Shown one piece after another: positions 27,548 to 36,937 of a stretch of DNA of 64,000 nt. The position numbers and the translations under genes are program-made. The stretch spans positions 322,814-386,813 of the forward strand of contig JAHFSA010000002.1 in assembly GCA_023265995.1 (NCBI GenBank), read 5' to 3'. Within the stretch, counting starts at the first letter, position 1. Each line of letters opens with the position of its first letter. Source of the stretch: Perlucidibaca sp. (GTDB lineage Bacteria; Pseudomonadota; Gammaproteobacteria; Pseudomonadales; Moraxellaceae). The notes beneath the pieces are model-generated. The model was not told the origin of the DNA. It saw nothing but the letters and a program-made list of their open reading frames with translations, and did not search any database.

Positions 27548-29389
27548 TCAGCCCGCCAGACTCTCGTCGCGATACAGGAAGCCGCCCGACTGCCGCGCCC
27601 AGAGCTGGGCATAGAGACCGCCGCGCGCGACCAGCTCGTCGTGGCGACCGACCTCGACGATGCGCCCCTGATCCATGACCACCAGCCTGTCCATGGCGGC
27701 AATCGTCGACAGCCTGTGCGCAATCGCTATCACGGTCTTGCCGGCCATGAGGCGGTAGAGGTTTTCCTGGATGGCGGCCTCGACCTCGGAGTCCAGCGCC
27801 GAGGTGGCTTCGTCGAGAATGAGGATGGGCGCATCCTTGAGCATGACGCGGGCAATGGCGATGCGCTGGCGCTGACCGCCGGAGAGCTTGACGCCGCGTT
27901 CGCCGACATGGGCGTCATAGCCGCTGCGGCCCTTGGCATCGATCAGGGTGGCGATGAAGCCGCTGGCGCTGGCGCGGCCGGCCGCTTCGGCCACCATGGC
28001 TTCACTGGCATCGGGACGGCCGTAGAGTATGTTGTCGCGCACCGAGCGGTGCAGCAGCGAGGTGTCCTGCGTGACCATGCCGATGTGCGCGCGCAGCGAG
28101 TCCTGACTGACCCGGGCTATGTCCTGGCCATCGACCAGGATGCGCCCGCTCTCGAGGTCGTGGAAGCGCAGCAGCAGATTGACCAGCGTCGACTTGCCGG
28201 CACCCGAACGCCCGACCAGGCCGACCTTCTCGCCCGGCCGTATGAGCAGCGACAGGTCCTCGATGACACCGCTCTGCTTGCCGTAGTGGAAACTGACAGC
28301 CTCGAAGCGGATCTCGCCCTGCGTCACCGCCAGCTCGGCGGCATCCGGCACATCCTCGACCAGATGCGGCAGCGAAATCGAGCCTATGCCGTCCTGCACG
28401 GTGCCGATGTTCTCGAACAGCGCCGACACTTCCCACATGATCCACTGCGACATGCCGGACAGGCGCAGCACCAGACCCAGCGCCACGGCCACGGCGCCGA
28501 CGCTGATCCCGGCACCCAGCCAGAGCCAGACGGAGAAGATGCCCATGCCCAGCAGCAACGCCGAGTTGAGCAGGTAGAGAGTGGCATTGAGACGGGTGAC
28601 GACGCGCATCTGGTCATGCACCGTGGTCATGAACTCACCCATGCCTTCGCGCGCGTAGGCGGCCTCGCGGCGGGCATGCGAGAACAGCTTGACGGTCTGG
28701 ATGTTGGTGTAGCTGTCGACGATGCGCCCGGTCATCAGCGAGCGGGCATCGGCCTGCTTGCGCGCGACCCGCCCCATGATGGGCACGAAATGACGCAGCA
28801 TGAGCAGATAGCAGAGCAGCCAGGCCACCAGGGGCAGCGCCAGGCGCAGGTCGGCGGAAGCGATCAGCGCCAGCGTGCCGAGGAAATAGACCACCACGTA
28901 GTTGAGCACATCGATGAGCTTGATCACGCACTCGCGCACCGCCAGCGCGGTCTGCATGAGCTTGGTGGCGATGCGGCCGGCGAACTCGTCCTGATAGAAG
29001 CTCATGGACTGGCGCAGCAGGTAGCGGTGCACCATCCAGCGGATGCGCATGGGGTAGTTGCCCAGCAGCGTCTGGTGATTGAGCAGTGAATGCAGGGTGA
29101 CGATCAGCGGCAGGCCGATGATGACCGTCGCCATGAACGCCAGCTGCCGGCCCTGGGCCTGCAGGAAGGTCTCGCGGTTCTGCACGGACAGCCAGTTGAC
29201 GATCTCGCCGAGGAAACGGAAGAGCCAGACCTCGGCGACCGCGATCAGCGCCATGAGCACGGCCGACAGGATCAGCCAGGGCCAGGCGCCGCGCGTGTAA
29301 TGCAGACAGAACGCCACCAGGGTGCGGGGCGGCTCGCTGGGCTCCTCGGGCGGAAACGGATTCAGCCGGCGTTCAAACCATGAAAACAT
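27548..29389 (-). CDS. ABC exporter, fused membrane and ATPase domains
   Basis: A 613-residue half-transporter. A membrane domain of six helices spans about 25-340, and the ATPase domain follows with Walker A GRSGAGKST near 407-415, signature LSGGQRQR and Walker B ILILDEATSALDS. The architecture matches MsbA/multidrug or lipid exporters. The true msbA is at 60802, so this is a paralogue with unknown substrate. ATG 29389 (MFSWFERRL) is preferred to an in-frame start at 29413. The MocR gene lies 60 bases upstream in the same direction. Confidence 0.9.
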   Translation of the reverse strand: MFSWFERRLNPFPPEEPSEPPRTLVAFCLHYTRGAWPWLILSAVLMALIAVAEVWLFRFLGEIVNWLSVQNRETFLQAQGRQLAFMATVIIGLPLIVTLHSLLNHQTLLGNYPMRIRWMVHRYLLRQSMSFYQDEFAGRIATKLMQTALAVRECVIKLIDVLNYVVVYFLGTLALIASADLRLALPLVAWLLCYLLMLRHFVPIMGRVARKQADARSLMTGRIVDSYTNIQTVKLFSHARREAAYAREGMGEFMTTVHDQMRVVTRLNATLYLLNSALLLGMGIFSVWLWLGAGISVGAVAVALGLVLRLSGMSQWIMWEVSALFENIGTVQDGIGSISLPHLVEDVPDAAELAVTQGEIRFEAVSFHYGKQSGVIEDLSLLIRPGEKVGLVGRSGAGKSTLVNLLLRFHDLESGRILVDGQDIARVSQDSLRAHIGMVTQDTSLLHRSVRDNILYGRPDASEAMVAEAAGRASASGFIATLIDAKGRSGYDAHVGERGVKLSGGQRQRIAIARVMLKDAPILILDEATSALDSEVEAAIQENLYRLMAGKTVIAIAHRLSTIAAMDRLVVMDQGRIVEVGRHDELVARGGLYAQLWARQSGGFLYRDESLAG

Positions 29390-29449
29390 CAAGAGAGCCT
29401 CGGCACAGGACACCAGCTCCTACTTTAGCAGCCTTGCCGGCGCCCGGGA

Positions 29450-30898
29450 TCAGCCGGCGGCCTCGGCCTCCGCCAGCATGTCATGACAGATCCGGCCCAG
29501 CGTGGTCAGCGCCTGCTCGATCGCCGCCGACCATGGATAGCCGCAATTGATGCGCAGGCAGTGATCGAAACGGTCACTGCCGGAAAATATGCTGCCCGGC
29601 ACGATGTAGATGTTCTCCACCAGCGCGCGCCGGAACAGCTCGAGACCGCTGAGTCGGGCCGGCGGCTCGACCCAGAGCAGAAAGCCGCCGGCAGGACGGG
29701 TGAGACGTGTGCCGGCCGGAAAATGCTGCTCCACCGCCTCCGTGGTCTTGCGCAGCTGGCCATGGAAGGCCTCGCGCAGATGCCTCAGGTGGTGATCATA
29801 GCCACCGCTTTCCATGAAGGCGGCAATGGCGCTCTGCAACACCTCCGGCGTCGACACGGTATGCACGAACTTGAGGTGCTCGACCTTCTCCTGCCATTTG
29901 CCGGCCGCCAGATAGCCGATGCGGAAGCCCGGCGCCAGCACCTTGGTGAAGGAGCCGCAGAGCAGCACGTTGCCCTCGCGATCCCAGGACTTGAGCGGGC
30001 GCGGACGCGGGCCGCCATGGGCCAGCTCGCCGTAGATGTCGTCCTCGATGATGGCGATGCCGCGCTCGCGCATCATGGCCACCAGGCGCTCGCGATGCTC
30101 GTCGGGCATGATCGCGCCGAGCGGATTCTGCACCGTCGGCATGACTACCAGTGCCCGCACCGCACCCGGCTTCTGCGTGGCCAGATCAAGCGCATCCAGC
30201 GACAGGCCGTCACGCGGACTGGTGGGAATTTCCAGAGCCTTGAGGCCGAGATTCTCGATGATCTGCAGAATGCCGAAATAGGTCGGCGACTCTATGGCCA
30301 CCGTGTCTCCAGGCCGCGCCACGGCCTGCAGCGCCAGATTGAGCGCCTCCATGGCACCTATGGTGACGACAATCTCCTCGGGGTCGAGCAGCACATCGAC
30401 ATGGGCATAGCGCCGCACCAGCTGCGCGCGCAGGGCCGGATGCCCCATGCCCATGCCGTAGCGGCCTATGGCCTCGAGATTGCCGCGCCCCTGTGCCGCC
30501 AGCAGCCGTCGCAGCTTGGCCGTCGGGTACAGGGCCGGGCCCGGACAGGCCGCCCCCAGCGGCACGATGCCGGGCTGGCGCATGGCCGCGAGTATGCTCA
30601 TCACGCTGGTGTTGACGTTGACCATGCGCGCTCGCACGGACATGGGCCACATTTCCGGCTCGGCCATTCGCGGCGCCCGCGGCTGCACGTAATAGCCCGA
30701 CTTCGGCCGGGCCTCGACCAGGCCGAGGTTCTCCAGATGCCGGTAGCTGCTCACGGCGGTCGCCAGGCTGACCTGCTCGCGCCGGGCCAGATCGCGCACC
30801 GAGGGCAGTCTGTCGCCAGCCCTCAGGCTGCCATGCTCTATGGCCGCCTGCAGGCGACCAGCCAGTTGCTCATAGAGAGTGACGGGGGAATCGAGCAT
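29450..30898 (-). CDS. MocR-type regulator (GntR HTH fused to aminotransferase fold)
   Basis: A 482-residue MocR/PdxR-family transcription factor. A GntR winged helix occupies residues 1-75 (AGDRLPSVRDLARREQVS), then a fold-type I aminotransferase domain with PLP-binding Lys in SFTKVLAPGFRIGY near 315. Such regulators sense PLP or an amino compound and usually control the divergent gene. The palindrome at 30936-30969 in the divergent region is the likely operator, so the target is probably the DUF2917-phzF pair plus its own gene. Confidence 0.92.
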   Translation of the reverse strand: MLDSPVTLYEQLAGRLQAAIEHGSLRAGDRLPSVRDLARREQVSLATAVSSYRHLENLGLVEARPKSGYYVQPRAPRMAEPEMWPMSVRARMVNVNTSVMSILAAMRQPGIVPLGAACPGPALYPTAKLRRLLAAQGRGNLEAIGRYGMGMGHPALRAQLVRRYAHVDVLLDPEEIVVTIGAMEALNLALQAVARPGDTVAIESPTYFGILQIIENLGLKALEIPTSPRDGLSLDALDLATQKPGAVRALVVMPTVQNPLGAIMPDEHRERLVAMMRERGIAIIEDDIYGELAHGGPRPRPLKSWDREGNVLLCGSFTKVLAPGFRIGYLAAGKWQEKVEHLKFVHTVSTPEVLQSAIAAFMESGGYDHHLRHLREAFHGQLRKTTEAVEQHFPAGTRLTRPAGGFLLWVEPPARLSGLELFRRALVENIYIVPGSIFSGSDRFDHCLRINCGYPWSAAIEQALTTLGRICHDMLAEAEAAG

Positions 30899-30935
30899 GT
30901 CCGGCTCCGGGCAATACAGCAGTTGATGCGAACTA

Positions 30936-31000
30936 CCATTACAGATTTAAAACAAGCCATCTGTAATGGCGACAAAAATCATTGCCTATATCTGTATCAG
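30936..31000. promoter_or_regulatory. MocR operator: palindrome plus direct half-site
   Basis: CCATTACAGAT (30936-30946) and ATCTGTAATGG (30959-30969) are perfect inverted copies separated by 12 bases. A further ATCTGTATCAG lies at 30990-31000, in direct orientation 31 bp after the second arm. The arms contain TGTAAT on each strand, and TTACAG lies 17 bases from it on both strands, so overlapping divergent promoters inside the palindrome are possible. The layout, between a MocR gene and its divergent partner, is typical of this family. Confidence 0.7.
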
Positions 31001-31028
31001 CACACAAGTGCTTATTACGCTGACAGGC

Positions 31029-31310
31029 ATGAATACTCAGCCGCTCTTCCTCGCTCCAGGACAGCACTGGTCAACGCGCCAACATGGCAGCCTGACCGTG
31101 CGCTGCCATGCCGGCACGCTCTGGATCACCCTGCCCGGCCAGCTGCATGATCATGTCCTGCAGGCCGGCGACAGCCTGCGGCTGCAGCAGGCGCGAGATG
31201 CCTTGATCGGCGCGCTGACGCCGGCAACACTTGACCTCATCTCCACACATGCCTTCACGGAAGCCCGCCATGCGCATACGCCAATATCAGGTCGACGCCT
31301 TTTCGGCTGA
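31029..31310 (+). CDS. DUF2917 domain protein
   Basis: A 93-residue protein of the DUF2917 type, a small cupin-like beta domain (GSLTVRCHAGTLWITLPG, AGDSLRLQQ). Function unknown. ATG 31029 is chosen because an in-frame ATG at 30966 lies inside the operator palindrome. Its end overlaps the start of the phzF gene by 41 bases, so the two are read in different frames from one message. Confidence 0.62.
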   Translation: MNTQPLFLAPGQHWSTRQHGSLTVRCHAGTLWITLPGQLHDHVLQAGDSLRLQQARDALIGALTPATLDLISTHAFTEARHAHTPISGRRLFG

Positions 31311-32061
31311 GCTCTTCAAGGGCAATCCGGCCGCCGTATGCCCGCTGCCGTACTGGCCCGACGATGCCCTGCTGCAGGCCATCGCGAGCGAAAACAACCT
31401 GTCGGAAACGGCCTTCCTGGTCGCCGGCAGCGATGACACGCATGCCTTGCGCTGGTTCACGCCGGTGGCCGAAGTCGAGCTCTGCGGCCATGCCACCCTG
31501 GCTAGCGCCCATGTGCTGTTCAACCACCTTGGCCACGCCGGTCCGCTCCTGCGCTTCAGCACCCGCAGCGGCGAGCTGCGCGTGCAGCGTCGCGGCGACT
31601 GGCTGGACATGGACTTCCCGGCACAGCCGGCGCTGCCCTGCCCCTGCCCGCCCGCGCTGGCACAGGCGCTGGGACAGGAGCCGCTGGCCGTGTTCGCCGG
31701 CGCCGACTATCTGGCGGTCCTCGCCAGTGCCGACGCGGTGCGTGCGGCCACGCCGGACATGGCGCTGCTGGCCACGCTGGAGCGACGCGGCGTCATCATC
31801 ACCGCGCCCGGCGACGACTGCGACTTCGTCAGCCGCTTCTTCGCGCCACGCTACGGCATTCCGGAAGATCCGGTCACCGGCTCCGCGCACTGCGCGCTGA
31901 CGCCCTACTGGGCCGAACGCCTGGGCCGCACGCAGCTGCATGCGCGCCAGCTCTCGGCGCGTAGCGGCGAGCTGCACTGCCGGCTGCAAGGCGAGCGCGT
32001 GCAGCTGTCCGGTCAGGCGGTGACATTCATGGAGGCGACCCTGCACCTGTCGCTGTCCTGA
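31270..32061 (+). CDS. PhzF family isomerase
   Basis: A 264-residue protein of the PhzF/YddE diaminopimelate-epimerase fold. The start RIRQYQVDAFSAELFKGNPAAV and the ASENNLSETAFL segment with the conserved catalytic Glu near residue 46 are family marks; GDDCDFVSRFFAP and EDPVTGSAHCAL occur near 190-215. Substrate unknown; no phenazine genes are present. ATG 31270 lies inside the preceding frame. Placed divergently from MocR, it may process a PLP-related or amino-acid-derived compound, an inference. Confidence 0.87.
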   Translation: MRIRQYQVDAFSAELFKGNPAAVCPLPYWPDDALLQAIASENNLSETAFLVAGSDDTHALRWFTPVAEVELCGHATLASAHVLFNHLGHAGPLLRFSTRSGELRVQRRGDWLDMDFPAQPALPCPCPPALAQALGQEPLAVFAGADYLAVLASADAVRAATPDMALLATLERRGVIITAPGDDCDFVSRFFAPRYGIPEDPVTGSAHCALTPYWAERLGRTQLHARQLSARSGELHCRLQGERVQLSGQAVTFMEATLHLSLS

Positions 32062-32077
32062 CCGTTATCATGGCGCC

Positions 32078-32572
32078 ATGACCGATCTGAAATTCCTCCA
32101 CGGCTACCCGGCTTCCGTGCTCGCCCAGGTGCACGAGCTCATTGCCGGCAAACGCCTCGGCGACTATCTCGCCGGCAAGTATCCCGGCCGCCATGACGTG
32201 CAAAGCGACAGGGCGCTCTACGACTACGTCAGCGCCATCCGGCAGGCCCATCTGCGCAACGCCCCCGGCATAGACAAGGTGCACTACGACAGCAAGCTCG
32301 ATGTCATCCACAACGCGCTCGGCCTGCACACCCGCATCTCGCGCGTGCATGGCGGCCAGCTCAAGGCGCGCAAGGAGATCCGCATCGCCGCGCTGTTCCG
32401 GCAGACGCCGCCGGAGTTCCTGCGCATGATCGTCGTGCATGAACTCGCCCATCTGCGCGAGCTCGAACACAACAAGGCCTTCTACCAGCTCTGCGAGCAC
32501 ATGCAGCCGGGCTATCACCAGCTCGAATTCGACCTGCGCCTGTATCTGACCTGGAAAGTGCTGCCGGCCTGA
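32078..32572 (+). CDS. YgjP-like metallopeptidase-domain protein
   Basis: A 164-residue protein with a zincin-like HELAH motif (HELAHLRELEH, about residues 125-135) in the YgjP/WLM-type arrangement, including the downstream Glu/His region EHMQPGYHQLE. Peptidase activity is predicted from the motif only. ATG 32078 follows the phzF stop by 16 bases, so it may be cotranscribed. Confidence 0.8.
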   Translation: MTDLKFLHGYPASVLAQVHELIAGKRLGDYLAGKYPGRHDVQSDRALYDYVSAIRQAHLRNAPGIDKVHYDSKLDVIHNALGLHTRISRVHGGQLKARKEIRIAALFRQTPPEFLRMIVVHELAHLRELEHNKAFYQLCEHMQPGYHQLEFDLRLYLTWKVLPA

Positions 32573-32598
32573 CATTCGCCCCTCCCATCGGAAACACC

Positions 32599-32626
32599 TT
32601 GTCTGCCGGTCTGCCTGTGCTATCAG
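32599..32626 (+). promoter_or_regulatory. Possible extended -10 promoter for the desaturase operon
   Basis: TTGTCT (32599-32604), 16-base spacer, and TGC followed by TATCAG (32621-32626) lie about 30 bases before the ferredoxin-reductase start. The matches are partial. Confidence 0.4.
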
Positions 32627-32658
32627 AATGACCCTACAGTCAGATCGAGGACCACCGC

Positions 32659-33774
32659 ATGGAGCCGAAATCGCAAGAACCCGCTGGCGGACTGCTCGGG
32701 CGCCTGAGCTACTTCACCGACATGCTGGCCTGGCCGTTGCGCACCTCGCACTATCTCGAACTGGTCAATCCGCTGTGGACCACGCATGCACTGCAGGCAC
32801 GCGTGGAGAAGGTCTGGGACGAGACCAAGGATGCCCGCACGCTGACCCTGCGCCCCGGACTGAACTGGCGTGGCCATCGTGCCGGACAGCACATCCGCGT
32901 CGGCGTCCCGGTCGGCGGCATGCACTACACCCGCACCTACACCATCTCGTCACCGCCGGAGCGCGATGACGACTGCATCACCATCACCGTCAAGGCGCAT
33001 CCGGGCGGCCGCATCTCCAGCCATCTCGTGCGTCAGGTCAAGGTCGGCAGCTACCTGCCCATAGGCCTGCCACAGGGCGAATTCATGCTGCCCGATGCGA
33101 CCCCGGTGCAGCCACTGTTCATCAGCGCCGGCAGCGGCATCACGCCGATCATGAGCATGCTGCGCAGCCTGGTCGCGCGCGACCGCCTGCCGCCCACGGT
33201 GCATGTCCACTATGCCCCGCACGACTACGACGTGATCTTCGGCAAGGAGCTCAAGGCGCTGGCGGAGAAGCATCCGCACTACCACCTGCATCTGGTCTTC
33301 ACCCAGGAGCTGGGCGGCCAGGCCACCGGCAACAACCGCTTCAGCGCCGAACAGCTCAACGAGCTCTGCCCGGACTGGCGGCATCGCGAAGTCTATGCCT
33401 GCGGACCGGCCTCGCTGCTGGCCGCCATAGAGTCACACTGGCAGGCTGCCGGCCTGTCACGGCATGTCCATGTCGAGCGCTTCCGCGCCGCCTTCAGCGA
33501 AATTCCGCAGGATGCCGTTGGCGGTCGCGTCAGCTTTGCCCGCAGCGAACTCGTGGTCGATGCCGACAGCAGCACCAACCTGCTGCGCGTGGCCGAGGAT
33601 GCCGGGCTGAATCCGAACCATGGCTGCCGCATGGGCATCTGTCACACCTGCGATGCCACCCTGAAGTCGGGCTGCGTGCGCGACCTGCGCAACGGCAACG
33701 TCATCAACGAGACCGGCCAGCTCATCCAGATCTGCGTCTGCGCCGCCGCCGGCGACTGCGAAATCGACCTTTGA
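32659..33774 (+). CDS. Ferredoxin reductase with C-terminal [2Fe-2S] domain
   Basis: A 371-residue electron-transfer protein. The FAD domain has RTYTISSPP near 93-101, the NAD(P)H domain has SAGSGITPIMSML near 153-165 and YACGP near 248, and a plant-type ferredoxin domain carries C323, C328, C331 and a C-terminal Cys near 359-361. It precedes an acyl-CoA desaturase gene by 16 bases and should supply its electrons. The pair resembles P. aeruginosa desC-desB, but no desT-like repressor is adjacent here. Confidence 0.92.
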   Translation: MEPKSQEPAGGLLGRLSYFTDMLAWPLRTSHYLELVNPLWTTHALQARVEKVWDETKDARTLTLRPGLNWRGHRAGQHIRVGVPVGGMHYTRTYTISSPPERDDDCITITVKAHPGGRISSHLVRQVKVGSYLPIGLPQGEFMLPDATPVQPLFISAGSGITPIMSMLRSLVARDRLPPTVHVHYAPHDYDVIFGKELKALAEKHPHYHLHLVFTQELGGQATGNNRFSAEQLNELCPDWRHREVYACGPASLLAAIESHWQAAGLSRHVHVERFRAAFSEIPQDAVGGRVSFARSELVVDADSSTNLLRVAEDAGLNPNHGCRMGICHTCDATLKSGCVRDLRNGNVINETGQLIQICVCAAAGDCEIDL

Positions 33775-33790
33775 GCGCCGGAGACCCGTC

Positions 33791-34999
33791 ATGAAGACAC
33801 ATACCCTGCCCGTGGATCTCAACGACGCCGAGCTGGAAGAGTTCGGACGCGAGATGGATGCCATCCGCGAGGACACCCTCGATGCCCTCGGCGAGAAGGA
33901 CCGACGCTACATCCTGCGCGTGATCAAGCTGCACCGGCTGATGGACTTCCTGTCGCGCATGGTCATCTTCGCCGGCCTCTTCTTCCACCCGCTGTGGCAG
34001 CACGCCTGGGCCGGCTGGTGCCCCATGCTGACCCTGTTCGGCCTCGGCACGCTCGGTCTGGGCCTGGCCAAGATCCTGGAGAACATGGAGCTGGGCCACA
34101 ACGTACTGCACGCGCAATGGGACTGGATGAAGGATCCGAGCATCCACTCCAGCACCTGGGAGTGGGACAACACCTGCCCGTCCGACACCTGGATGAAGTC
34201 GCACAACATCGTTCATCACACCTGGACCAATGTCGTCGGCAAGGACCTCGATGTCGGCTACGGCGTGCTGCGCGTGACGCCGCTGCAGAAGTGGCATCCG
34301 CTGTTCCTGCCGCAGATGCTCTACGTGTTCCTGATCATGATGCTGTTCGAGTGGGCCGTGGCCCTGCATGACGATCACGTCGATGAGTGGATGCGTGGCC
34401 AGCGCACGTTCCGCCAGACCGCCTCGGTGTTCGCCAACATCGGCCGCAAGATGTGGCGGCAGGCGCGCAAGGACTACATCGCCTGGCCGCTGCTCGGCCT
34501 GCTGGTGGCCATCCCCATCCGCCTCGCCGGCTGGCTGCCGGTGCTGGGGCCGACACCGGCCATCCTGCCCGAGGTCTTCCTCTACGTGCTCGCCGCCAAT
34601 GTCGTGGCCAATCTGATCCGTAATGTCTGGGCCTTCACCATCATCTTCTGCGGGCACTTCCCGGAAGGCACCTACAACTTCACCGAGGCCCAGGTCGAGG
34701 ACGAGACCCGCGCACGCTGGTACATCCGGCAGCTGCTCAGCTCCTGCAACATCAAGGGCGGCAGGACCTTCGACCTGTTCGCCGGCAACCTCAGCTACCA
34801 GATCGAGCACCACCTGTTCCCGGACCTGCCGAGCAGCCGCTATCCGGAAATCTCGCGCCGCGTGCAGGCCCAGTGCGCGCGCTACGGCCTGCCCTACAAC
34901 AAGGGCTCGCTGACGCGCCAGTTCGGCACCACGCTGATCAAGCTGACGCGCATGTCCTTTCCCGGCGGCTCCACCACGCAGAAGATCGCCCGGGCCTGA
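33791..34999 (+). CDS. Membrane acyl-CoA fatty-acid desaturase
   Basis: A 402-residue di-iron membrane desaturase. The three histidine boxes are HNVLH (103-107), HNIVHH (138-143) and QIEHH (337-341). Four membrane helices lie near 52-95 and 175-275. The Q-x-x-H-H third box and layout match bacterial acyl-CoA desaturases of the DesB/linoleoyl-CoA-like group that introduce a double bond into exogenous or phospholipid-derived acyl chains. It is cotranscribed with the reductase and ends at a strong terminator. Confidence 0.92.
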   Translation: MKTHTLPVDLNDAELEEFGREMDAIREDTLDALGEKDRRYILRVIKLHRLMDFLSRMVIFAGLFFHPLWQHAWAGWCPMLTLFGLGTLGLGLAKILENMELGHNVLHAQWDWMKDPSIHSSTWEWDNTCPSDTWMKSHNIVHHTWTNVVGKDLDVGYGVLRVTPLQKWHPLFLPQMLYVFLIMMLFEWAVALHDDHVDEWMRGQRTFRQTASVFANIGRKMWRQARKDYIAWPLLGLLVAIPIRLAGWLPVLGPTPAILPEVFLYVLAANVVANLIRNVWAFTIIFCGHFPEGTYNFTEAQVEDETRARWYIRQLLSSCNIKGGRTFDLFAGNLSYQIEHHLFPDLPSSRYPEISRRVQAQCARYGLPYNKGSLTRQFGTTLIKLTRMSFPGGSTTQKIARA

Positions 35000-35022
35000 T
35001 CCCGGCCTGAAACCCGGCCATG

Positions 35023-35058
35023 AAAAAGGCCGCCCCGGTTGCCCGGGGCGGCCTTTTC
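35023..35058. terminator. Bidirectional rho-independent terminator
   Basis: AAAAAGGCCGCCCCGG, loop TTGC, CCGGGGCGGCCTTTT is a near-perfect hairpin with A- and T-runs on both sides. It lies between the convergent desaturase and etfA genes and can serve both. Confidence 0.92.
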
Positions 35059-35080
35059 ATTCAGCGGGGTCAGCGGTCGA

Positions 35081-36010
35081 TCAGACCAGCTTTTCCAGCT
35101 GCGGAACGAGGTCGAACAGATCGCCCACGATGCCGTAATCGGCAACGGAGAAGATCGGAGCTTCTTCGTCCTTGTTGATCGCAACGATCACCTTGGAGTC
35201 CTTCATGCCGGCCAGATGCTGGATGGCACCCGAGATGCCGACGGCGATGTAGAGCTGCGGCGCGACGATCTTGCCGGTCTGACCGACCTGCATGTCGTTC
35301 GGCACGAAGCCGGCGTCGACGGCAGCGCGCGAGGCACCGACGGCAGCACCGAGCTTGTCAGCCAGGGTGTAGAGGATCTTGAAGTTGTCGCCGTTGCCCA
35401 TGCCGCGGCCGCCGGAAACGACGATCTTGGCACCGGCCAGTTCCGGACGGTCCGACTTGGCCAGCTCTTCGCCGACGAAGGAGGACTTGCCGGCATCCTG
35501 CACGGAAGCGACAGCTTCAACAGCAGCCGAACCACCGGTGGCGGCAGCGGCGTCGAAGCCGGTGGGACGCACGGTGATGACCTTGATGCTGTCCGAGGAC
35601 TGCACGGTGGCGATGGCGTTGCCGGCGTAGATCGGGCGCTCGAAGGTGTCAGCGGAGACAACCTTGGAGATTTCCGAGATCTGGGCGACGTCGAGCAGAG
35701 CGGCTGCGCGCGGCAGGTAGTTCTTGCCGTTGGTCGTGGCCGGAGCCAGGATGTGGCTGTAGCCCTTGCCCAGTTCGGCGATCAGCAGACCCAGGTTCTC
35801 AGCGAGCTGATGACCGTAGGCGGCGTTGTCGGCGAGCAGGACCTTGCTGACACCGGCGATCTTGGCGGCGGCGTCGGCAGCGCCCTGGGCGCCCGAACCG
35901 GCGACCAGCACGTGAATGTCGCCACCGATGGCCTGGGCTGCGGTGACGGTGTTCAGGGTAGCGCCCTTGATGGAGGCGTTGTCGTGTTCAGCGATGACAA
36001 GAATGGTCAT
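35081..36010 (-). CDS. etfA: Electron transfer flavoprotein alpha subunit
   Basis: FAD-binding subunit of the ETF heterodimer that takes electrons from acyl-CoA dehydrogenases and passes them to ETF-ubiquinone oxidoreductase. The 309 residues carry the C-terminal FAD domain with [37 protein letters not shown] (near 240-270) and the terminal LVPQLEKL. It lies two bases after etfB in one operon. Confidence 0.97.
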   Translation of the reverse strand: MTILVIAEHDNASIKGATLNTVTAAQAIGGDIHVLVAGSGAQGAADAAAKIAGVSKVLLADNAAYGHQLAENLGLLIAELGKGYSHILAPATTNGKNYLPRAAALLDVAQISEISKVVSADTFERPIYAGNAIATVQSSDSIKVITVRPTGFDAAAATGGSAAVEAVASVQDAGKSSFVGEELAKSDRPELAGAKIVVSGGRGMGNGDNFKILYTLADKLGAAVGASRAAVDAGFVPNDMQVGQTGKIVAPQLYIAVGISGAIQHLAGMKDSKVIVAINKDEEAPIFSVADYGIVGDLFDLVPQLEKLV

Positions 36011-36012
36011 GA

Positions 36013-36759
36013 TCAGATCACCTTCGCTTCGTTCTTCAGCTTCTCGACCAGTTCTTCAACGGTCTTGACCTTGATGCCGGCCTTGCGTTCCGCCGGCGGC
36101 TCGACCTTCAGGGTCTTCAGGCGCGACGTGACATCGACGCCGAAGTCGGCCGGGGACTTGACGTCCAGCGGCTTCTTCTTGGCCTTCATGATGTTCGGCA
36201 GGGAAGCGTAGCGCGGTTCGTTCAGACGCAGGTCGGTGGTGACCACGGCCGGCAGTGCCAGCTCGACAGTCTGCAGACCGCCGTCGACTTCGCGGGTGAC
36301 CTGGGCCTTGCCGCCGTCGACCTTGACGACCGAAGCGAAGGTGCCCTGGCCGTAGCCGCCCAGAGCAGCCAGCATCTGGCCGGTCTGGTTGTTGTCGTCA
36401 TCGATGGCCTGCTTGCCGAGGATGATGAGACCCGGTTGTTCCTGATCGGCGATGGCCTTCAGTATCTTGGCGATGGCCAGCGGCTCGGCGCTGGCGGCTT
36501 CGACCAGGATGGCGCGATCAGCACCGAGGGCCAGCGCGGTACGCAGCTGTTCCTGGGCAGTGGTCGGACCGACAGTGACGACGACGATCTCGGAAGCGAT
36601 GCCCTTCTCCTTGAGACGCACGGCTTCTTCGACAGCGATTTCGCAGAACGGGTTCAACGCCATTTTGACGTTGGCGAGTTCAACACCCGTCTTGTCCGCC
36701 TTGACGCGGACCTTCACGTTGTAGTCCACAACGCGCTTGACAGCTACCAGAACCTTCAT
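36013..36759 (-). CDS. etfB: Electron transfer flavoprotein beta subunit
   Basis: AMP-binding beta subunit of ETF. The 248 residues start [19 protein letters not shown] and contain [22 protein letters not shown] near 33-54 and the recognition-loop region near 185-205 ([19 protein letters not shown]). It is first in the etfBA pair, with the TetR gene 178 bases upstream in the same direction. Confidence 0.97.
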   Translation of the reverse strand: MKVLVAVKRVVDYNVKVRVKADKTGVELANVKMALNPFCEIAVEEAVRLKEKGIASEIVVVTVGPTTAQEQLRTALALGADRAILVEAASAEPLAIAKILKAIADQEQPGLIILGKQAIDDDNNQTGQMLAALGGYGQGTFASVVKVDGGKAQVTREVDGGLQTVELALPAVVTTDLRLNEPRYASLPNIMKAKKKPLDVKSPADFGVDVTSRLKTLKVEPPAERKAGIKVKTVEELVEKLKNEAKVI

Positions 36760-36937
36760 GGAATCCTCAGCTTATTGATCAATGAGAATTTGGGGGGTGA
36801 CCAGAGGATTCACTGCAGAGCGTGAACCCCAAAAGGTGCGTTATCTTGCAGTCTGCGCCCCATCGGGTCAAGAACCCGAACTGCCACCGGGCGGCGGCAG
36901 CAGGGTCAATTGACACCGCCGGACGGCATGTCGCAGC

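Noticed and set aside
36790-36815. Second TetR operator upstream of etfB
   Set aside because: Only a GTGACC half matches; there is no paired half at the right spacing.
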